DNA of 50,868 nt from Dichomitus squalens LYAD-421 SS1 (lineage: Eukaryota > Basidiomycota > Agaricomycetes > Polyporales > Polyporaceae), in NCBI RefSeq assembly GCF_000275845.1, contig NW_006766956.1:57844-108711 (forward strand), given 5' to 3'. Each line of letters begins with the position of its first letter. The stretch's first letter is position 1. The notes under the pieces are model-generated. The model had not been told where the DNA came from. It made no database searches and was given only the letters and a program-made list of their open reading frames with translations. Below, piece by piece: positions 11,201 through 23,865 of this stretch. The position numbers and the translations under genes were made by a program.

Positions 11201-11372
11201 TGAACGGGAACGACTTCAAGCACGCGAGCGCGTCGGCTGGGAAAGCAAACTGCTTTCCTGCGACCTTCACGCAAGGATCGGCGGCTACGTGGACCGCAGG
11301 TGCGGAGAGCGCGGCTCCGGAGAGGCTAAGGAGCGCTACGAGGGCAGCGAAGCGTCCGGCGAGCAGGACCAT
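8298..11372 (-). CDS. Secreted S41-family (CPAF/Tsp-like) serine peptidase
   Basis: Nineteen exons give 664 aa: 11372-11046, 10983-10920, 10840-10360, 10292-10043, 9983-9860, 9809-9734, 9674-9568, 9503-9397, 9342-9284, 9211-9198, 9144-9028, 8961-8891, 8838-8816, 8759-8739, 8681-8665, 8608-8576, 8520-8497, 8440-8383, 8319-8298. Residues 1-23 form a signal peptide. NDGHT (126-130) contains the likely catalytic His. DLTNNGGGFVCLGQ belongs to the ClpP/crotonase-like protease core. GNANCASTC (538-546) carries the probable nucleophile Ser544, and GNQVLEW a Glu near 584. This matches fungal peptidase S41 proteins with a CPAF-like fold, expected to cleave proteins outside the cell. The catalytic assignments are by analogy. 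The 3' half is unusually fragmented, with a 14-nt exon and several of 17-24 nt. Confidence 0.88.
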
Positions 11373-12992
11373 GATGCTGGCAGTGACGCGTTAAGACTGG
11401 CGGAGGATGAGTACGCAGAGACAGCAGCGAAGCCTCGTAGGGGACGTATCAGCCTGGTAACGGGCGTGCCAGCCTCGAGAGTCGAGCGAGGAGGAGCTCA
11501 GACGTCGGGAGGGTCGCTGCACTTGAGCATCTGACATTTATTTGCGCGCGACGCGTCGGAGGAAAGGGGGCTCCTGCTCGGGAATTGTGAGCATCCACTG
11601 GGTCGGATCGCGAACACGCTGCGTTCCTGGGGACATGTCGGCCATGTTGAGCGGGAAGCGGGGAGTAAAGTTAAGAATAACCCGGTCGCGCGGCATCGCT
11701 GTCGAGAAGCAGAATGATAGAGCCATGTGGAAGAGAGACGGGATGAGAAAAACGAGCGGTGTGATGGACGTACAGCGGATGCGCGACGCTCATGTGCACC
11801 TGTACGGCACGCCATCTCGGACGGTTTCTTGATTCTGTTCGCCGTCGCGGTCCGCTGTGCTCGTGGGATGATAAGCTTCACGTCGCTTGTCTTCGAATCC
11901 CAATGCTAGGTGACTACTCTGGGCTGCCAGGGAACGCTACGTGACGTAGGACAGACCTGCATCAGTCATCGAGCAAGAATGGATTGCAACGACGTTGAGA
12001 CGAGCTGCTCGACGCCCGCCGCCAAAATGGACTGCGGTAGAACATAGCAAAGTGATGGTAGCAATCCAAAACGTCCACGTCAGGATGCACTACCAACCTT
12101 ATCGCATTGCTCCGGCGCCCCCGATCATTTCGCTTTGCCGCCGGAACCTGCATGGCCGTCCCCCCTTGCGAAGACTGTTCCAGGTACTCTTTCTCCACGC
12201 TCTCTGCTCCCGACTTGCTGGCACACAAGCTATCCGCTACATCGCTGACGTCGTCAGCCTATCCTAATCCCGCATTGAGCCCATACGTGTACACCCACTT
12301 CCTAAAGGGAGCGCCATCCCAGTTCTGCAACATTCTGGTAGCATATGGACCCCTTCTGCCAGATTGACTACCATGCTTCGGCATGCTGTACCGATGTCTA
12401 TGACAGTGCCAAAAGTCACACCGTCAGTAATGCCCAAAACGCCATCACGAGGTTGATGTTCCCGCCGCCGCTGGCATGTTAGGCCACATACGGCCGCGCA
12501 ACGCCTTGTTGTGAAAGGAAGGCAGCCCTTCTGCCATAACTATTGACTGCCGCCTCGCGAAACCTGCGGGGTTAAGGGGACGCTGAGACTTACGGAAAGG
12601 CGAGAACGATCTGTCAATCTGGATGGTAAAGAAGGATGGTGCCGTCTTTACCGTGAGACTTCTCATACCAGATGAGCGACTGGGGCTGACGGCGTGGCAA
12701 ACGGAACTTCATGCAATCAGGAGCTAGATACACACGGTAAGTATAGATGTGGATGGAGACACCATAGGGAATGACGGTATAATCTACAGCAATGGGTAAG
12801 GCATAGACGGCGGCAAAGCAGCGGCGGCCAGATAGAAAGGTAGAATGTGGGCGAGAGAGCAATGTTGACCAAGAGGGGTGTGCAATATATAAGAGTCCAA
12901 CTGCTCGATCCACTGAAAGTAGGAGGGATAGAATCTTGACATGAGACATGGAGAGACGTAAGATCGTAGGGAAGCGGGACCTGAAGCCCGTC
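11373..12992. other. Intergenic, no firmly supported gene
   Basis: About 1.6 kb between the S41 protease start and the 3' end of the next minus-strand gene. It must hold the protease promoter and the neighbour's 3' UTR. A minus-strand frame at 11538-11726 is listed separately. Plus-strand frames near 11995-12367 and a minus-strand frame near 12445-12666 show no family features. Confidence 0.35.
11538..11726 (-). CDS. Small ORF, unrecognised, low support
   Basis: A 62-codon minus-strand frame lies about 165 bases upstream of the S41 protease start, on the same strand. An internal Met (MPRDRVILNF) begins a segment that is more protein-like than its surroundings, with balanced charge and a basic C-terminus (RRVARK). 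There is no signal peptide or membrane segment. It could be the last exon of a small spliced gene, because splice-like sites lie upstream near 11770-11810. It may equally be chance or 5' leader sequence. Confidence 0.22.
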   Translation of the reverse strand: MALSFCFSTAMPRDRVILNFTPRFPLNMADMSPGTQRVRDPTQWMLTIPEQEPPFLRRVARK

Positions 12993-14733
12993 TTACGCGT
13001 CTCCGCGGTCAGATCGGGCACGGACCATGGGGTTGTCTGACCAAGAACGCGAAAGCAGGTCGAGCATCGACGCCGAATGGGACGAGCGATGGAACGGTCG
13101 AGGAGATGCGACCGGGAGAGGGGGAAGCGGAGGCGGAGGCGACGTGAGGCCCAGCGAAGGCAACCCCGAGACAGAGCCCCCACGCAGGCGCGTCCTGCTC
13201 GAGCTACGGAAGAGCGACCGCAGCCCAAATCGTCTGCGAGGGGATTCCGCGCCTTCCGTAGGGCTTGGGGGGCTCGATGAGTCAGGGCGGCTCGACGGGC
13301 TTGCGGGTGTGGACGGACTGGGGGTAGACGGGCTGAGGGCACGCGGCGAGCCGAGAGCGGGGGAGCTCGGTGGGGGAATGTGGATTGGAAGGGCATGTAG
13401 GTCAGGCGTACTCATGGCGAATTCGTACGAGGGCACTTCATCTGCATACGGCGCTGGCGGGGCTCGCGCGGCATACGGCCCACGTCCAGTAGGGATTGCA
13501 ATCGGAGTCGTCGTGGGCGTCGGACTTAAACGGGAAGTGGTCATCACAGGGCTCGACGCTGAATTGACAACAGGGTTGAGTGCTGGGGGTGCGCCTGTGT
13601 CAAGCGTCGGACTGAGCTGTTGCGCGGAATCGAGGGCCGTGGAGGCACTTAAGCTGGAAGTTGGTAAACCTTCCACGAAGCTTGGGCCGTTCTCCTCGAC
13701 AGGGGTCATCACCGTGATCGTAATCTCATCCTCGAGATCAGCGGTGCCACTACAGTATGACAGAATATGTCAGTACAATAACGCATGTGATTAGAAGACG
13801 ACGATTATAGTTTGATATGATGGTGCACGATAGGGTGGCACAAATGCTAGGACGCTAACTGCGGCGCATGCCTCATGACGCGAAGGTACTCAAGTGCACC
13901 GGGATGGAATAGGCATGGTAGGGAGGAAACCGTTCCTTCAATGATTGAGGAATCAGAGGAACTGCGACGTACCGAGATATGACAACCTCAGACTCTCCAG
14001 GTTCCTTCGTGTAGATGGGCAGCGTGTGCGTTGATCCCATACTGCTGCTGCGTCGCAATTGCCGAGGACGATTGTCCCTTCCGCGACCTGCACTCGAAGA
14101 ATCATTCCCACTACTGCCACCTCCTGTGGCCGCTCCTGCAGTGGACGGACGAGCAACACGGCTGTTACCAGCGCCAGCAGCAGATCGAGACGGGCCTGAA
14201 GGAGGATTGGAGGCGTTATCTCTCGCGTGACTCGATCGCATCCGAGAACTCGGCCCAGACCCTGCAAGCTCTGAGGCAGGGAGCACGCGAGAGCTGCCCG
14301 GACTGGAGCTACTGCCGCTAGCACCAGAGCCGAGCAGCTGTTCCGCCGTGAGCACCAAAGTCTGTCCTGTCCGGGCGCGCTGCTTCGCGGCCTGCAGCGT
14401 CCGCACAGGCAAGCCCGTCCTCAGCACCTCATCTGCGGTAATGCGGGTGGGATTCGGGACAGCTGGCACGTTCCGCGACAAGGAGGGACGCACGAAGCTT
14501 GATGGGGGAGATCGCGCAGCTGGACGTGGGGTGCTCCGAGATCGCGACGCGGCGTTGTTCCGTGCGGCAGGCGTGATCGTGAGGCTCGTGCCCAGCAGCT
14601 GCTCGACGGTTATGTTCTTTGGTCCATGCTTCGAATGTTTGAATGGACGAGCGGGTGTGAGGTCTGACCCGAGCAGCTGATCAGCGGTGAGTTCGACTCT
14701 GGTGACGCGGGATCTGCTGGGGCCTGCGGTCAT
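12993..14733 (-). CDS. Low-complexity protein with TADQLLG repeats and KEPG motif
   Basis: Two exons, 14733-13973 and 13749-12993, encode 505 aa. The 223-nt intron is phase 2 and falls straight after the motif THTLPIYTKEPGESEVVIS (residues 235-253). The second exon opens with an acidic TADLEDEITITV segment. Five degenerate copies of a nine-residue unit occur in the first exon, at about residues 15-23, 41-49, 98-106, 128-136 and 151-159: LTADQLLGS, ITVEQLLGT, ITADEVLRT, LTAEQLLGS, LPASELAGS. The remainder is Ser/Pro/Arg-rich and probably disordered. No signal peptide or transmembrane helix is visible. The gene at 38571-41265 shares the KEPG motif, the intron position and one TADQL unit, so the two are paralogues. 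Function unknown. Confidence 0.8.
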
Positions 14734-17700
14734 GCTCGGGCGACGTGAGAGTGCGAGATGTGAGACGCGAGGGGCAAACGGTCGTGTGAGATGAACGTGG
14801 CGGAGATCGCTCGCGGGAGAGTCCAAGAGCAGAAGCGGGCAAGGACGGGGATACGGGGGTATATGGGTGTGGTGGTACAGAGAGAAGGAGAGATGGGACC
14901 GGGAGATGCGAGGAGGGAGATGTCGAGCCGCCCGGGCGAAGGCACGCGATTCCGGATGATCTCTCGATCGTCTGTCCTTCTTGGCAAAGCTGTGCCCCTC
15001 TGCTGAGCCAAATGTATTTCTACGGAAACTTTCGGAACGAGTCCAGAGCCACCCGTAGTTCCTACATGTCAGTAAGCAATCACAAACTACATATTCGAGC
15101 AGAGCAATCATCATGGGAATAGAAATATGGGGAACAGTGGTTCACGGCAGAGGGCTGCGCGTACTTGCAGAAACGTTGCCGGGAACAAATGGCACAAGTT
15201 CGGCTTATCATCACGTAGCCGTCTCACTGCCGTGGCGCACTGGCACCTCCGTCCGACGACAGACCGAAGACTCCCGACCGACTAAAAGTAATAACGTACT
15301 TCGATCTAGAGCCTTGCAAAAGAACCTCATACTGTCACAGCACAGTTGAGAAAGTCTCACGTGAGTACAATATCGTCAGGAATCAATTGGTAGGCTCTCC
15401 GTATGAGATTGCAAGGTTATAGCTCTTCTTGATACATGATCCCGTACCGCACAGTTCCAGCTGGCACACAGTCGTTCATCTTGTCATCCGTCGTCTCCGG
15501 ATTTGCACCTGTCCCTCCCGTGCACGCCGGCTAAGTCCAAGTTGGCGAGTTTCGCCCGCATGTTTTCCGGCCCGGTATGAACGCCTATGAGAATTGGAGT
15601 ACGCAAGTCGCCAGCACCATTTCACAAAAGGCTCAGACCGTGGCATCAGGGACGCCGGTCATTCGACCATGTACATTTCCCCTGGCGCCTTCGGGCTCTC
15701 AGAGTGGATGCGAGATCCTGCTCAGCGAGGGGGTGCTAGGTAGCAGCGTATCGCGCCGTCACCAGCGCTCTCGGCTTTGCCCTTAGAAGGCTCCGCTTTT
15801 CCCGCTTCGCCTGGGTCGCCGTCAACACTATCCTCCTCATTCGAGTCTGCATTGTTCCCTGAGGTGGTCAGAGAGCGCGTCGTTCAAGACGCAAGGTTGG
15901 TCAGTGGAGAGTAGGGAGGGATTGTACTCAAACCTCTTACGGCCGACGCACTCTCTCCCCGGACGTGTGACCGAGTGGATATTCAGAGGGTGCCTAGCTG
16001 CGTCCGAACGACTGTCTCACGTTCGTTATTAGGGCGTATCGAGGATTCGACGTGTCAGAATACTCTGTGCGTGTGTCAATACGTCTATTGAACGTAGGAT
16101 GGAGAGCAGCCCATCTTCCTGGTCTTCTGACTAAAGCTACAGGGTACAGCATCTTGGACCTGAAGTCCTTTGCCGACCCTGCGCCGTCGCCGCTGAATAG
16201 GTATGAGCTCCGCACGTGGCCTGTGGGAAGGGAGGTAGGGAGCATGCGTACCTCGTAGCGACACGGCATCTAGCCACACGAGTCGAAGTCAAGATGTGCG
16301 TGAACTTGAGTACAGAATCTTGTTATCGGAGCTCGTATGGCTTGACCTTGACGCTATAGTTATGTGCGGGACACGGACAGGAAACACTACTCACTGTAAT
16401 CATGCCGCCATCATCTCCTGAGGAGAAAGGTCGCGATAGAGGTCGCTTCATTTGGCGGATGGGGCCGCGTCGCAAACGCTGCCTAAGTCAGAAGTAGCTG
16501 CCCAACATTGGATAGTCGTTGAACAACACAAGTTTCGACAATCTCCCCCGTCCCTACATCGACGGTGCAGGTGATCGGCACACATGGCAAAATGGAGATG
16601 GGCGTACTGAATGGCGGACTCCTTGGAAGGCTTAAAAATCCCCCCCCCCGTAGCCCCCCTGCCCGACGTAGCTAAAAAGCCCTAGCGTGACCCATGTGTT
16701 GAAGTTCGCGAGGGAGTCGTAAGAACGATAACACAGTATATTGCGTTTGGCTGAGCTCTGCAAACGCATGAGGAACAAGTGGCGTGTGACAGCGAGAGGA
16801 ACATATACTACAAGCTGACTAAGCATATCCATAACGGGACATGTACCTACGAGACCGTCCAATCCTGAATTCCAATACCATGGTAGTCCCTTAAGTCGCG
16901 AAAGGTTGTCCTTAATAGAAAGCAACTTCAAAGACATGCGCTCCGACAGTTAGTGACGTCGAGCATATGATGCCAATGGACCAAGAGACTACATGAAGTG
17001 TAGCGCCAAAATCCATTCTATGTAGGACAAATAGACGCCCGCCCGTGGATCCCATCGGATTATGTGGGACTCGGGAGAACTTCATCACTCTCCTCCATAA
17101 CCTCTCCGATTCACACCAACAAGAGACCTTCTGCACGCTATGCTGGAGAATGTCATATGACCTCTTGCTGCTGTATCGAGCTTACTCCTGTGCTCCTCCT
17201 CAAGTGTCAGGCTCCACCTTCGAGATCGTGGCTCTTCAGGTGCGTATCCTGCATGCGGTCACTGCTCTACCATCCCTGTTAGCTGCATTATGACCTATCC
17301 CGGTCTCTTATCCTTTGGGATACGATACGATTTCTAAGTGCTACCTTTGCATCAATCCTGCGCTTGCCACCCGAACCAACCTGATCCCGAGAAGGTGGAT
17401 GCAGAAAATTGGGTCCGAATGGCTGAAGCTCGCTTGCGTCAGATGTTCCTTTCTATTTGTGAAGTTCATGCGATTCGTGCTCTCACCACCCAGGAGCCTC
17501 GCGATGTCGACTTGCGTCATATGTAGACGGTCTTAGCACAGCCCGCGCCCAACGTATCCCTGGAAGCGGTGCTCATTGACAGATGGACGCCCACTCGATA
17601 TAAAGCGTCAGAGCACAGCCAAAAAGCCCAGGCCTTCAGTCGGCCAGGCAGCGCAACTTATAGCAGCGCCCCGTAGGTTCGGCAACAGAGATTAAGGAGC

Positions 17701-18014
17701 ACAGAGGCTAGAGTTTGGAGTTGTTCTCAAACCATTGCAGGGCCCTACTGCAGTGCCGCTTGCGTTCAGCCGAGATCTATTGAGCGCTGTGTTGATCGGC
17801 GGGCAATGTGTGTGAGAAATGTCTTACGCGATGCTGGGCTAATATTGGGTCCAATGCAGGATTCATCTCTGCCGTGGAGTCAAACTTTTTATGCTTGGAT
17901 TGTTCCGATCATGACAATTCGATGTCCTCCCTCTTGCCGGCCGCGGATGCACTAACCCAGCATCTTACTTCACCACGTCCACGGTCCCTTGCTTGAGTTG
18001 CGTGTCCCAGCGCA
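14734..18014. other. Gene-poor 3.3-kb stretch
   Basis: Between two divergently oriented genes. The first 400 bases are the pyrimidine-rich leader of the minus-strand gene. Minus-strand frames at 16632-16937 and 16912-17136 and a plus-strand frame at 17338-17526 are open but lack conserved features and have ordinary base composition. A run of C residues lies near 16640-16660. No RNA gene, terminal repeat or transposase is visible. Some of it may be worn-out mobile DNA. Confidence 0.35.
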
Positions 18015-21000
18015 ATGCCCTTGCTAGCCTACGCAGTCGTCTCTGTGACTTTGGCTCTAAGCGTTCGTGCGGGAAATTGGACCGCGACTCCCTTCAGCCC
18101 AGCTTCCGTCCCGCTTGCCGTGCGCTCCCCATACCTCTCGGTATGGCTACCCCAAGGCGCCGGTAACGCTCTCAATGATGTATGGCCAGAATTCTGGACC
18201 GGGCAGGTGAGACGTTTATCACGATGAACCCCGCATATGCTGATGTTTTGCAAGGATGTCTCCGGGTGGTCAGGATTTGCGAAGGTTGATGGTACAGCGT
18301 ACGTCTGGATGGGTGCACCCGGAGTGCCCAATACAACCTTTACCAAGGCTACTCAGAAGAGTCTTCAAGTGAGACTACTGGCATGGTCCGTTTCGATCGA
18401 ACCTGACAATCATGGTAGTGGACTTCAACACAAAGCAGCTTCGTCATGACGGCCGGCCCGGTCGATCTGAACATCACTTTCTTTAGTCCCGTGGAGGTGA
18501 GCAACAGCCATGTCCTCGTCCGGTGCATCCCAGTGATGAATATACTATAGCCCAGTGATCTCGTGAACCAATCCCTTCCTTTATCATACTACTCTATCTC
18601 TGCAGCGTCAAACGATCAGAATTCGCACAAAGTCCAGGTGTACGTTGATATTTCCGGGGAATGGGTGACTGGGACTCGCCTCAGCGCTCCCACCATCAAT
18701 TGGACGACAACCGCTGGGGATGTGATAACGCACCAGGTTCAGCTCACGAATCAGGTTGAGTACAGCGAGCTTGGCGACCATATTCAGCGTAGGTAACTAT
18801 TTTGTTCCTGCGTCGGGGCGTACTGATGTCTTCTTGTGCAGAGGGTGCTGCATACCACTCGACTCTAAGCGTGCGCCCAGCCTCGTGTATTGAGCTACCC
18901 TCGCAAGTCTGATAAACAGTTCCATTGCAGGTACCGGGAACGACATACCAGACTGGACAAGACATCGTTGTCCGCGCAGAGTTCATCAACAATGGCGTAC
19001 TCAACAATACACAGGACACTCAGTTCCGTGCCGTGAACGACAACTGGCCTGTATTTGCGTTTGCGCACGACTTCGGAACCGTCACGGCTGCGACAACCCC
19101 TGTCGTCTACTCGGTCGGACACGCACGTGACCCCGCGATCCAGTATGTCACCGTCAACAATGGACGAATGGCCCTGAGCTCCTACTTCTGGACCCGATAC
19201 TCTACGATGGCAGATGCCGTGAGCATGGATGCTTTGTATGTTGATTGTTGCTAATGGCCAGGTCATATCGTTAGATTGCAGCCTTTCTGAAGGATTACAA
19301 TAACGCTGTGGCTAGAGCGGACGCGTTCGATGCTCAGATCAACAACGATGCGCGGAACATCTCCTCCGATTATGCTTCGTTGGTCGCGCTCTCGATACGG
19401 CAAACCTTCGGCGCCATCGAGATCACGGTCGGGAAGAAGATGGACGGGACTTTGGACACATCAAACATCCTCACGTTCACTAAGCGTGCGTGCGGCTTCT
19501 GAAGATTGACTATGGCTCGCTTGAACTGATGGTCCTTTCTGGATGTGTAGAGATATCATCAGACAATGTACGCCCCAGCGCGTGCGATTTGGTAGTTCTG
19601 ACATTGACGAAGCCGACAGACCGTGAATACCGTGGACGTCATCTACCCTTCTTGGCCTCTTTTCCTCTACACGAACCCAGCGATAGGCAGATCACTATTG
19701 CTTCCGTCACTACAGTATCAGAACTCAGGACAGTATCCGAATCGTTGGTGTGCCCATGACATGGGTTCGTCCTGGCCGTTCTCTGAATCTCCTGGGGTTC
19801 TGATTATCCTCATGCCCTAGGCTCAAGTTATCCGAACGCCACTGGCCACAACGATGGTAAGGCAACACTTCTGACGTGATATCCCCTGCTATACATACTC
19901 CAATTTAACAACATCGCTGCAGGGCTGGACATCCAGATGCCTGTAGAAGGTACGATGGTTCTATGTGCAAATATCTTTGAAGCATTGAATGCTCACACAT
20001 ACTCTCGATAGAAAGTGGGAACATGCTCATTATGGCGCTCAGCTATACTCAGTGGACGAATGATATGTCTTTGCTCAGCACCTATGTACGTCCATCCACA
20101 CTGGCTGGGTATCATTTCACGGCCGGCTAACTTCGGAATCAACATACAAGTCTGGCTTGCTGGACCAATGGACCCAGTTCCTGGTCCAGGACTCCTTGAT
20201 TCCAGCAAATCAAGTTAGCACGGACAACTTCGCCGGATCGCTTGCGAACCAAACCAATCTTGCTATCAAGGGTATTGTCGGGATACAGGCGATGGCTGAG
20301 ATCGCTCGACTCACCAACGACATGTCGAAGTACACGAACTACAGTGTAGGAGTTAACGTCTTGTCCTTCATAGCTTGACAACGAGGCTCACGTCTCTGCA
20401 GACGCTTGCGGCCTCGTACGTTCAGCAATGGCAGAACTACGCGATCTCCTCGTCTGGCTCTCATCTGACCCTTTCGGTACGTTGCGTTATCTCTGTTCTT
20501 TCCAGCAGCTGACAATGAGCGTCATGGGCTGACGTACACTCTCAAGTATGGTGACGATGCTAGGTACGGCAATCAGCTTTCCAATCCAGACCTTGTCTCA
20601 CTTCATCGTTAGCTGGGGCCTAACTTACAATCTGTACGCTGACAAACTCCTCGCCACCAATGTCTTCCCTTCCTCCGTGTACGACCTGCGTGCGTAACCG
20701 TTGTAGCTTTTGCCTGCTCTGCGTCACTCTTAGCTCATACGAATGTCAACAAACAGAAACTTCCTGGTATAACGGCAAAGCTAGTGCGTGTTCAGAACAT
20801 TAGAACGATTGCGGGATTCATCTATTCTCACAATACACTGCAGACACCTATGGGGTCATTCTGGATACGCGACACACATACACGAAGTCCGGTGCGTTGA
20901 GTTATCTACTGCAGACAAAACGGCTATTGAAGTCATTCGGCTCCGATACATTGATTTGTGACAGATTGGTCGATGTGGACCGCAGCCACAGTCACCTCAA

Positions 21001-21415
21001 ACGATGTACGGGACCAGATCGTCAGCGCAGTAGTCAAATACGCGTCCGATGGACAGAACAGCAACCCTTTGAGTGATTTGTACGACACTGATAGCGGTAA
21101 ACAAGCTATGGGCGGGAACTTTGCTCGTCCTGTCGTTGGCGGCCATCTCGCCTTGGTAAGTCCCGAGTACGATGACCATGTTGATTCGCTCCATTTTTAT
21201 GTTAACGATATGTTCAGCTTGCCCTACAAGCGGCACCCAACATAACGGATCCCAACGTTTCGTCTAGTAGTACTTCGACTGGAAGTACCGCCTCTCCAAC
21301 GGGTAGCCCATCAACTTCGTCGAACAAGTCTGGTGCTCCTCCTCGTTGGAGCAATGCAGGCAGTGTGACAGTACTTAGCTTGCTTGGTATCCTATGCGTT
21401 TTCTTGGTTGCATAG
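18015..21415 (+). CDS. GtaA-like glutaminase, secreted and probably GPI-anchored
   Basis: Twenty exons give 758 aa: 18015-18206, 18255-18368, 18419-18496, 18551-18788, 18842-18870, 18931-19218, 19275-19485, 19551-19567, 19620-19764, 19821-19856, 19923-19949, 20012-20085, 20151-20345, 20402-20476, 20547-20563, 20613-20689, 20757-20783, 20844-20891, 20965-21155, 21218-21415. A signal peptide covers about residues 1-19. The order then fits DUF5127, DUF4965 and DUF1793 of Aspergillus-type glutaminase A: PLAVRSPYLSVWLP, FWTGQ, GWSGFAKVDG, YPNATGHNDG, MPVEESGNMLIMALSY, LANQTNLAIKGIVGI, LDTRHTYTKSDW. Such enzymes hydrolyse glutamine to glutamate outside the cell. The end is Ser/Thr-rich and closes with a hydrophobic tail, which suggests a GPI anchor. 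Two exons are only 17 nt long. Confidence 0.9.
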
Positions 21416-22077
21416 TCACCTTGAAAGACACTTCTTCATCTATATATGTTCATCAGTTGCTATCTGTGCTCTGCTATGTTGGATCGTCGAGACTGATATA
21501 TGTATCATTTCAGTTGATTATTCCTCGACTCTACCGCTGTCGGAAGATATTGCAAACGTTGTGCGACTTTTCGTAAGACATCATGGGAAGACAAATCAGG
21601 GCTTGGCACGACGCCCATTCCTGTGCTCCATCACTAAAGGCACCGCTTACTCCAGGCACCGCATTACCACCTACAGATGATATACCACATATTGGAAATA
21701 GGACTAGTCGGGCGTCGAGGTCTCGTGTGAGCGATTTTCAAATCGAAACATGGAAAGCCCGTGAGGACCCTCAGGGTAATCACAGTGTACTGCTGCTGGC
21801 TACTGTCGGTTTGCCAACGTTGATGTTCTGTGTCAGGGATGGAGGTCAATGGGCTCATTTGTTTCTATCCTAAGTATCCGCGGGAAGGTGTAGAGCTATA
21901 GCGGAGATACGTCGGCGCCGTCAAATGTATGAGTGACAGTTGGGGCGTCGCGTATAGATCACCCGGCCTGATTCTGTTAGTTTTACGATCGATGCTTGCC
22001 GACGGAAGTAACATATAACTAATCGTGTCCCTTACAGACAGCACACCTCTCTACTTTCCTACCCTTGTCAGGCAGCA
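21416..22077. other. Intergenic; missing first exon of next gene possible
   Basis: About 660 bases between the glutaminase stop and the first supported codon of the next gene. It holds the 3' UTR of the former. The membrane protein that follows has no signal peptide at its first visible ATG, so a short upstream exon may hide here. Acceptor-like sites occur at about 22036 and 22071. Confidence 0.35.
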
Positions 22078-23865
22078 ATGGGTAGTTGGACGGTCTCCAT
22101 TGACGACTCGAGCTCCTTCATCAACTATCGCCCTCACGGTACGTGTCGCCCCGAGCTCGAGGCTTCTCACATCAGGAGATCTTCTGTTCCATGCTGATTG
22201 TGCATGACAGGTGATGGCGGCGCTGGGAATTGGACAAGTACTGGGTGGCAGCCTTGGTATTCGGACAAGGGGTTCAATACTGCTGGTGGGGAGCTGGGCA
22301 CCGGCCAAAGCCTGCACATCACTGGGTTTCCTAATGCGAGTCTGGACTTCACATTCTACGGTGAGCAAGTTGCCTTCTCATTTTCCCATGAAAACTCATA
22401 CCAAGCCATGTCAAGGCACCGAAGTCGCTTTGTACGGCAATGCGAATTGCTCGTACGATGTTTCAGTCGATGGGTCGCTGCAGTCATTCCAAGCGGCGAG
22501 CGGCCCTGAGTTGTTCCACATGACTGCCCTCGACGAGAAGACGCACAATGTCACACTAGTTGCGCATGCTTCAGACGGGGCTTTGTTCTCTTTCGACTGG
22601 GCCGACATCACTAGACCGCTCCCAGGGTATGTTTCCGTGCATTGTGTTGGAAGTCATATCTGATGGAGGTCTTCAGAGAGGATATCCCATCATCCCAGGT
22701 CTTTGCAGCTACAGATCCAACGTTTTTCGAATACAGAGGTGATTGGTCGCAAAAGACCGATCCGAATGGTCAGATCCCGAGCGAGAGTCATTCCGCGCCA
22801 TACTACCAGGTACAGAGCTCACCAGCATCCTTGTCGTTTGCGTTCCAAGGCTCCGGTGTCTCTGTGAACGGCTCGAGGAATTGGGGAGGTTATACGTACG
22901 ATGTTGTCAGTCACCTTTCTCTCAATTTTTCGATATGGATATCTCAGACGGACTTATTAGACACTTGATGACGTCACAACCTCGTATAACGAGAGCACTA
23001 TGTGGTTGATTGGCGATGCTCTGCTATTCTATCAGGACGGCCTTGACCCCTCTGCAACGCACACCGTCAATATCACCCCCAAAGTCGGCGATGGGTTGAT
23101 ATTTTGGCTGAATTCTGTGACGGTCCACGGCGGTCTCAATGCCACCAGCACAAACTCAAGCACGTCCCCGAGCAGGTATGTCTATATACATTCTGTTGCT
23201 TTGTGTGCGTCTCGATGAGCCCTGACCCAACCTCTTTTTTCCGTCTTGTCAGCACCCTCCAAACCTCTAGCACTGCCAGTGGATCTGCATCGGCGACATC
23301 GAACCCTTCGACATCTCAGCCTAACTCCGCACACTCCTCTGACGCGGGTAGGATAGCGGGCGGGGTCATCGGTGGGCTCGCCGGCTTGGCGATCCTCGCA
23401 GGTGCGCTCGTCTTCTACTTTCGCAGACGTCGCGTTCCAGCCCCCGCGCGCGATCCGCCGGTTCCTGCGGTGAGCCCGTACCCAGACGTGGCAGACGTCG
23501 AGATCATAACGGCGCGGGAGACGGCCCCGCCGATGATGAGCGAGATCAGGAAGCTGGCTGTGGAAGGGCTGGCCGCAACACGGGCGAACAACCAACCTCC
23601 CTCGTCCAGCGCGTACTCGGCATCGTCCGCGCCTCCTTCGTCGGGGATCGTAACAGGCGCCACAGCTGCTCCTGCAGTTTCACCGACCAGCCCGCGGCTG
23701 AGCCAGGGCCCGGGATCAGAGGCGGCGGTGGTGGACAGGCTGATCCAGCTCATTGCTGACCGGATCGAACATACACGCGCACCGACCGCGAGTCGATCGG
23801 ATTTCAGCGCGGGGTCCGACTCTATGCCGCCAGAATATCCGCCTCCCGGCTATCCGGGCGCGTGA
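22078..23865 (+). CDS. Single-pass membrane protein with two extracellular repeats
   Basis: Six exons (22078-22138, 22211-22360, 22416-22626, 22677-22905, 22961-23175, 23253-23865) encode 492 aa from the first ATG. Two similar beta-rich domains of about 130 residues each begin WTVSIDDSSSFINYRP and, later, SQVFAATDPTFFEYRG. They contain repeated N-glycosylation sites and a FxGxxVxxxG-type pattern (FYGTEVALYGN and FQGSGVSVNGS), as in galactose-binding-like surface proteins of basidiomycetes. A Ser/Thr-rich stalk leads to a transmembrane helix (GGVIGGLAGLAILAGALVFYF, about residues 323-344) followed by RRRR. The cytoplasmic tail of about 145 residues is Pro/Ser-rich. A signal peptide is expected for this topology but is not visible at the chosen start. 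Ligand and role are unknown. Confidence 0.82.

Noticed and set aside
13027..13794. 255-codon plus-strand frame
   Set aside because: Antisense of the low-complexity second exon of the TADQLLG protein; Gly/Arg-rich with no features.
16640..16660. Poly-C/poly-G runs here, near 38190 and near 50410 as functional elements
   Set aside because: Simple homopolymers; more likely sequencing-prone low-complexity DNA.
16632..17136. Overlapping minus-strand frames as a gene
   Set aside because: Frames change without usable splice sites, there is no recognisable motif, and a C-run lies within.
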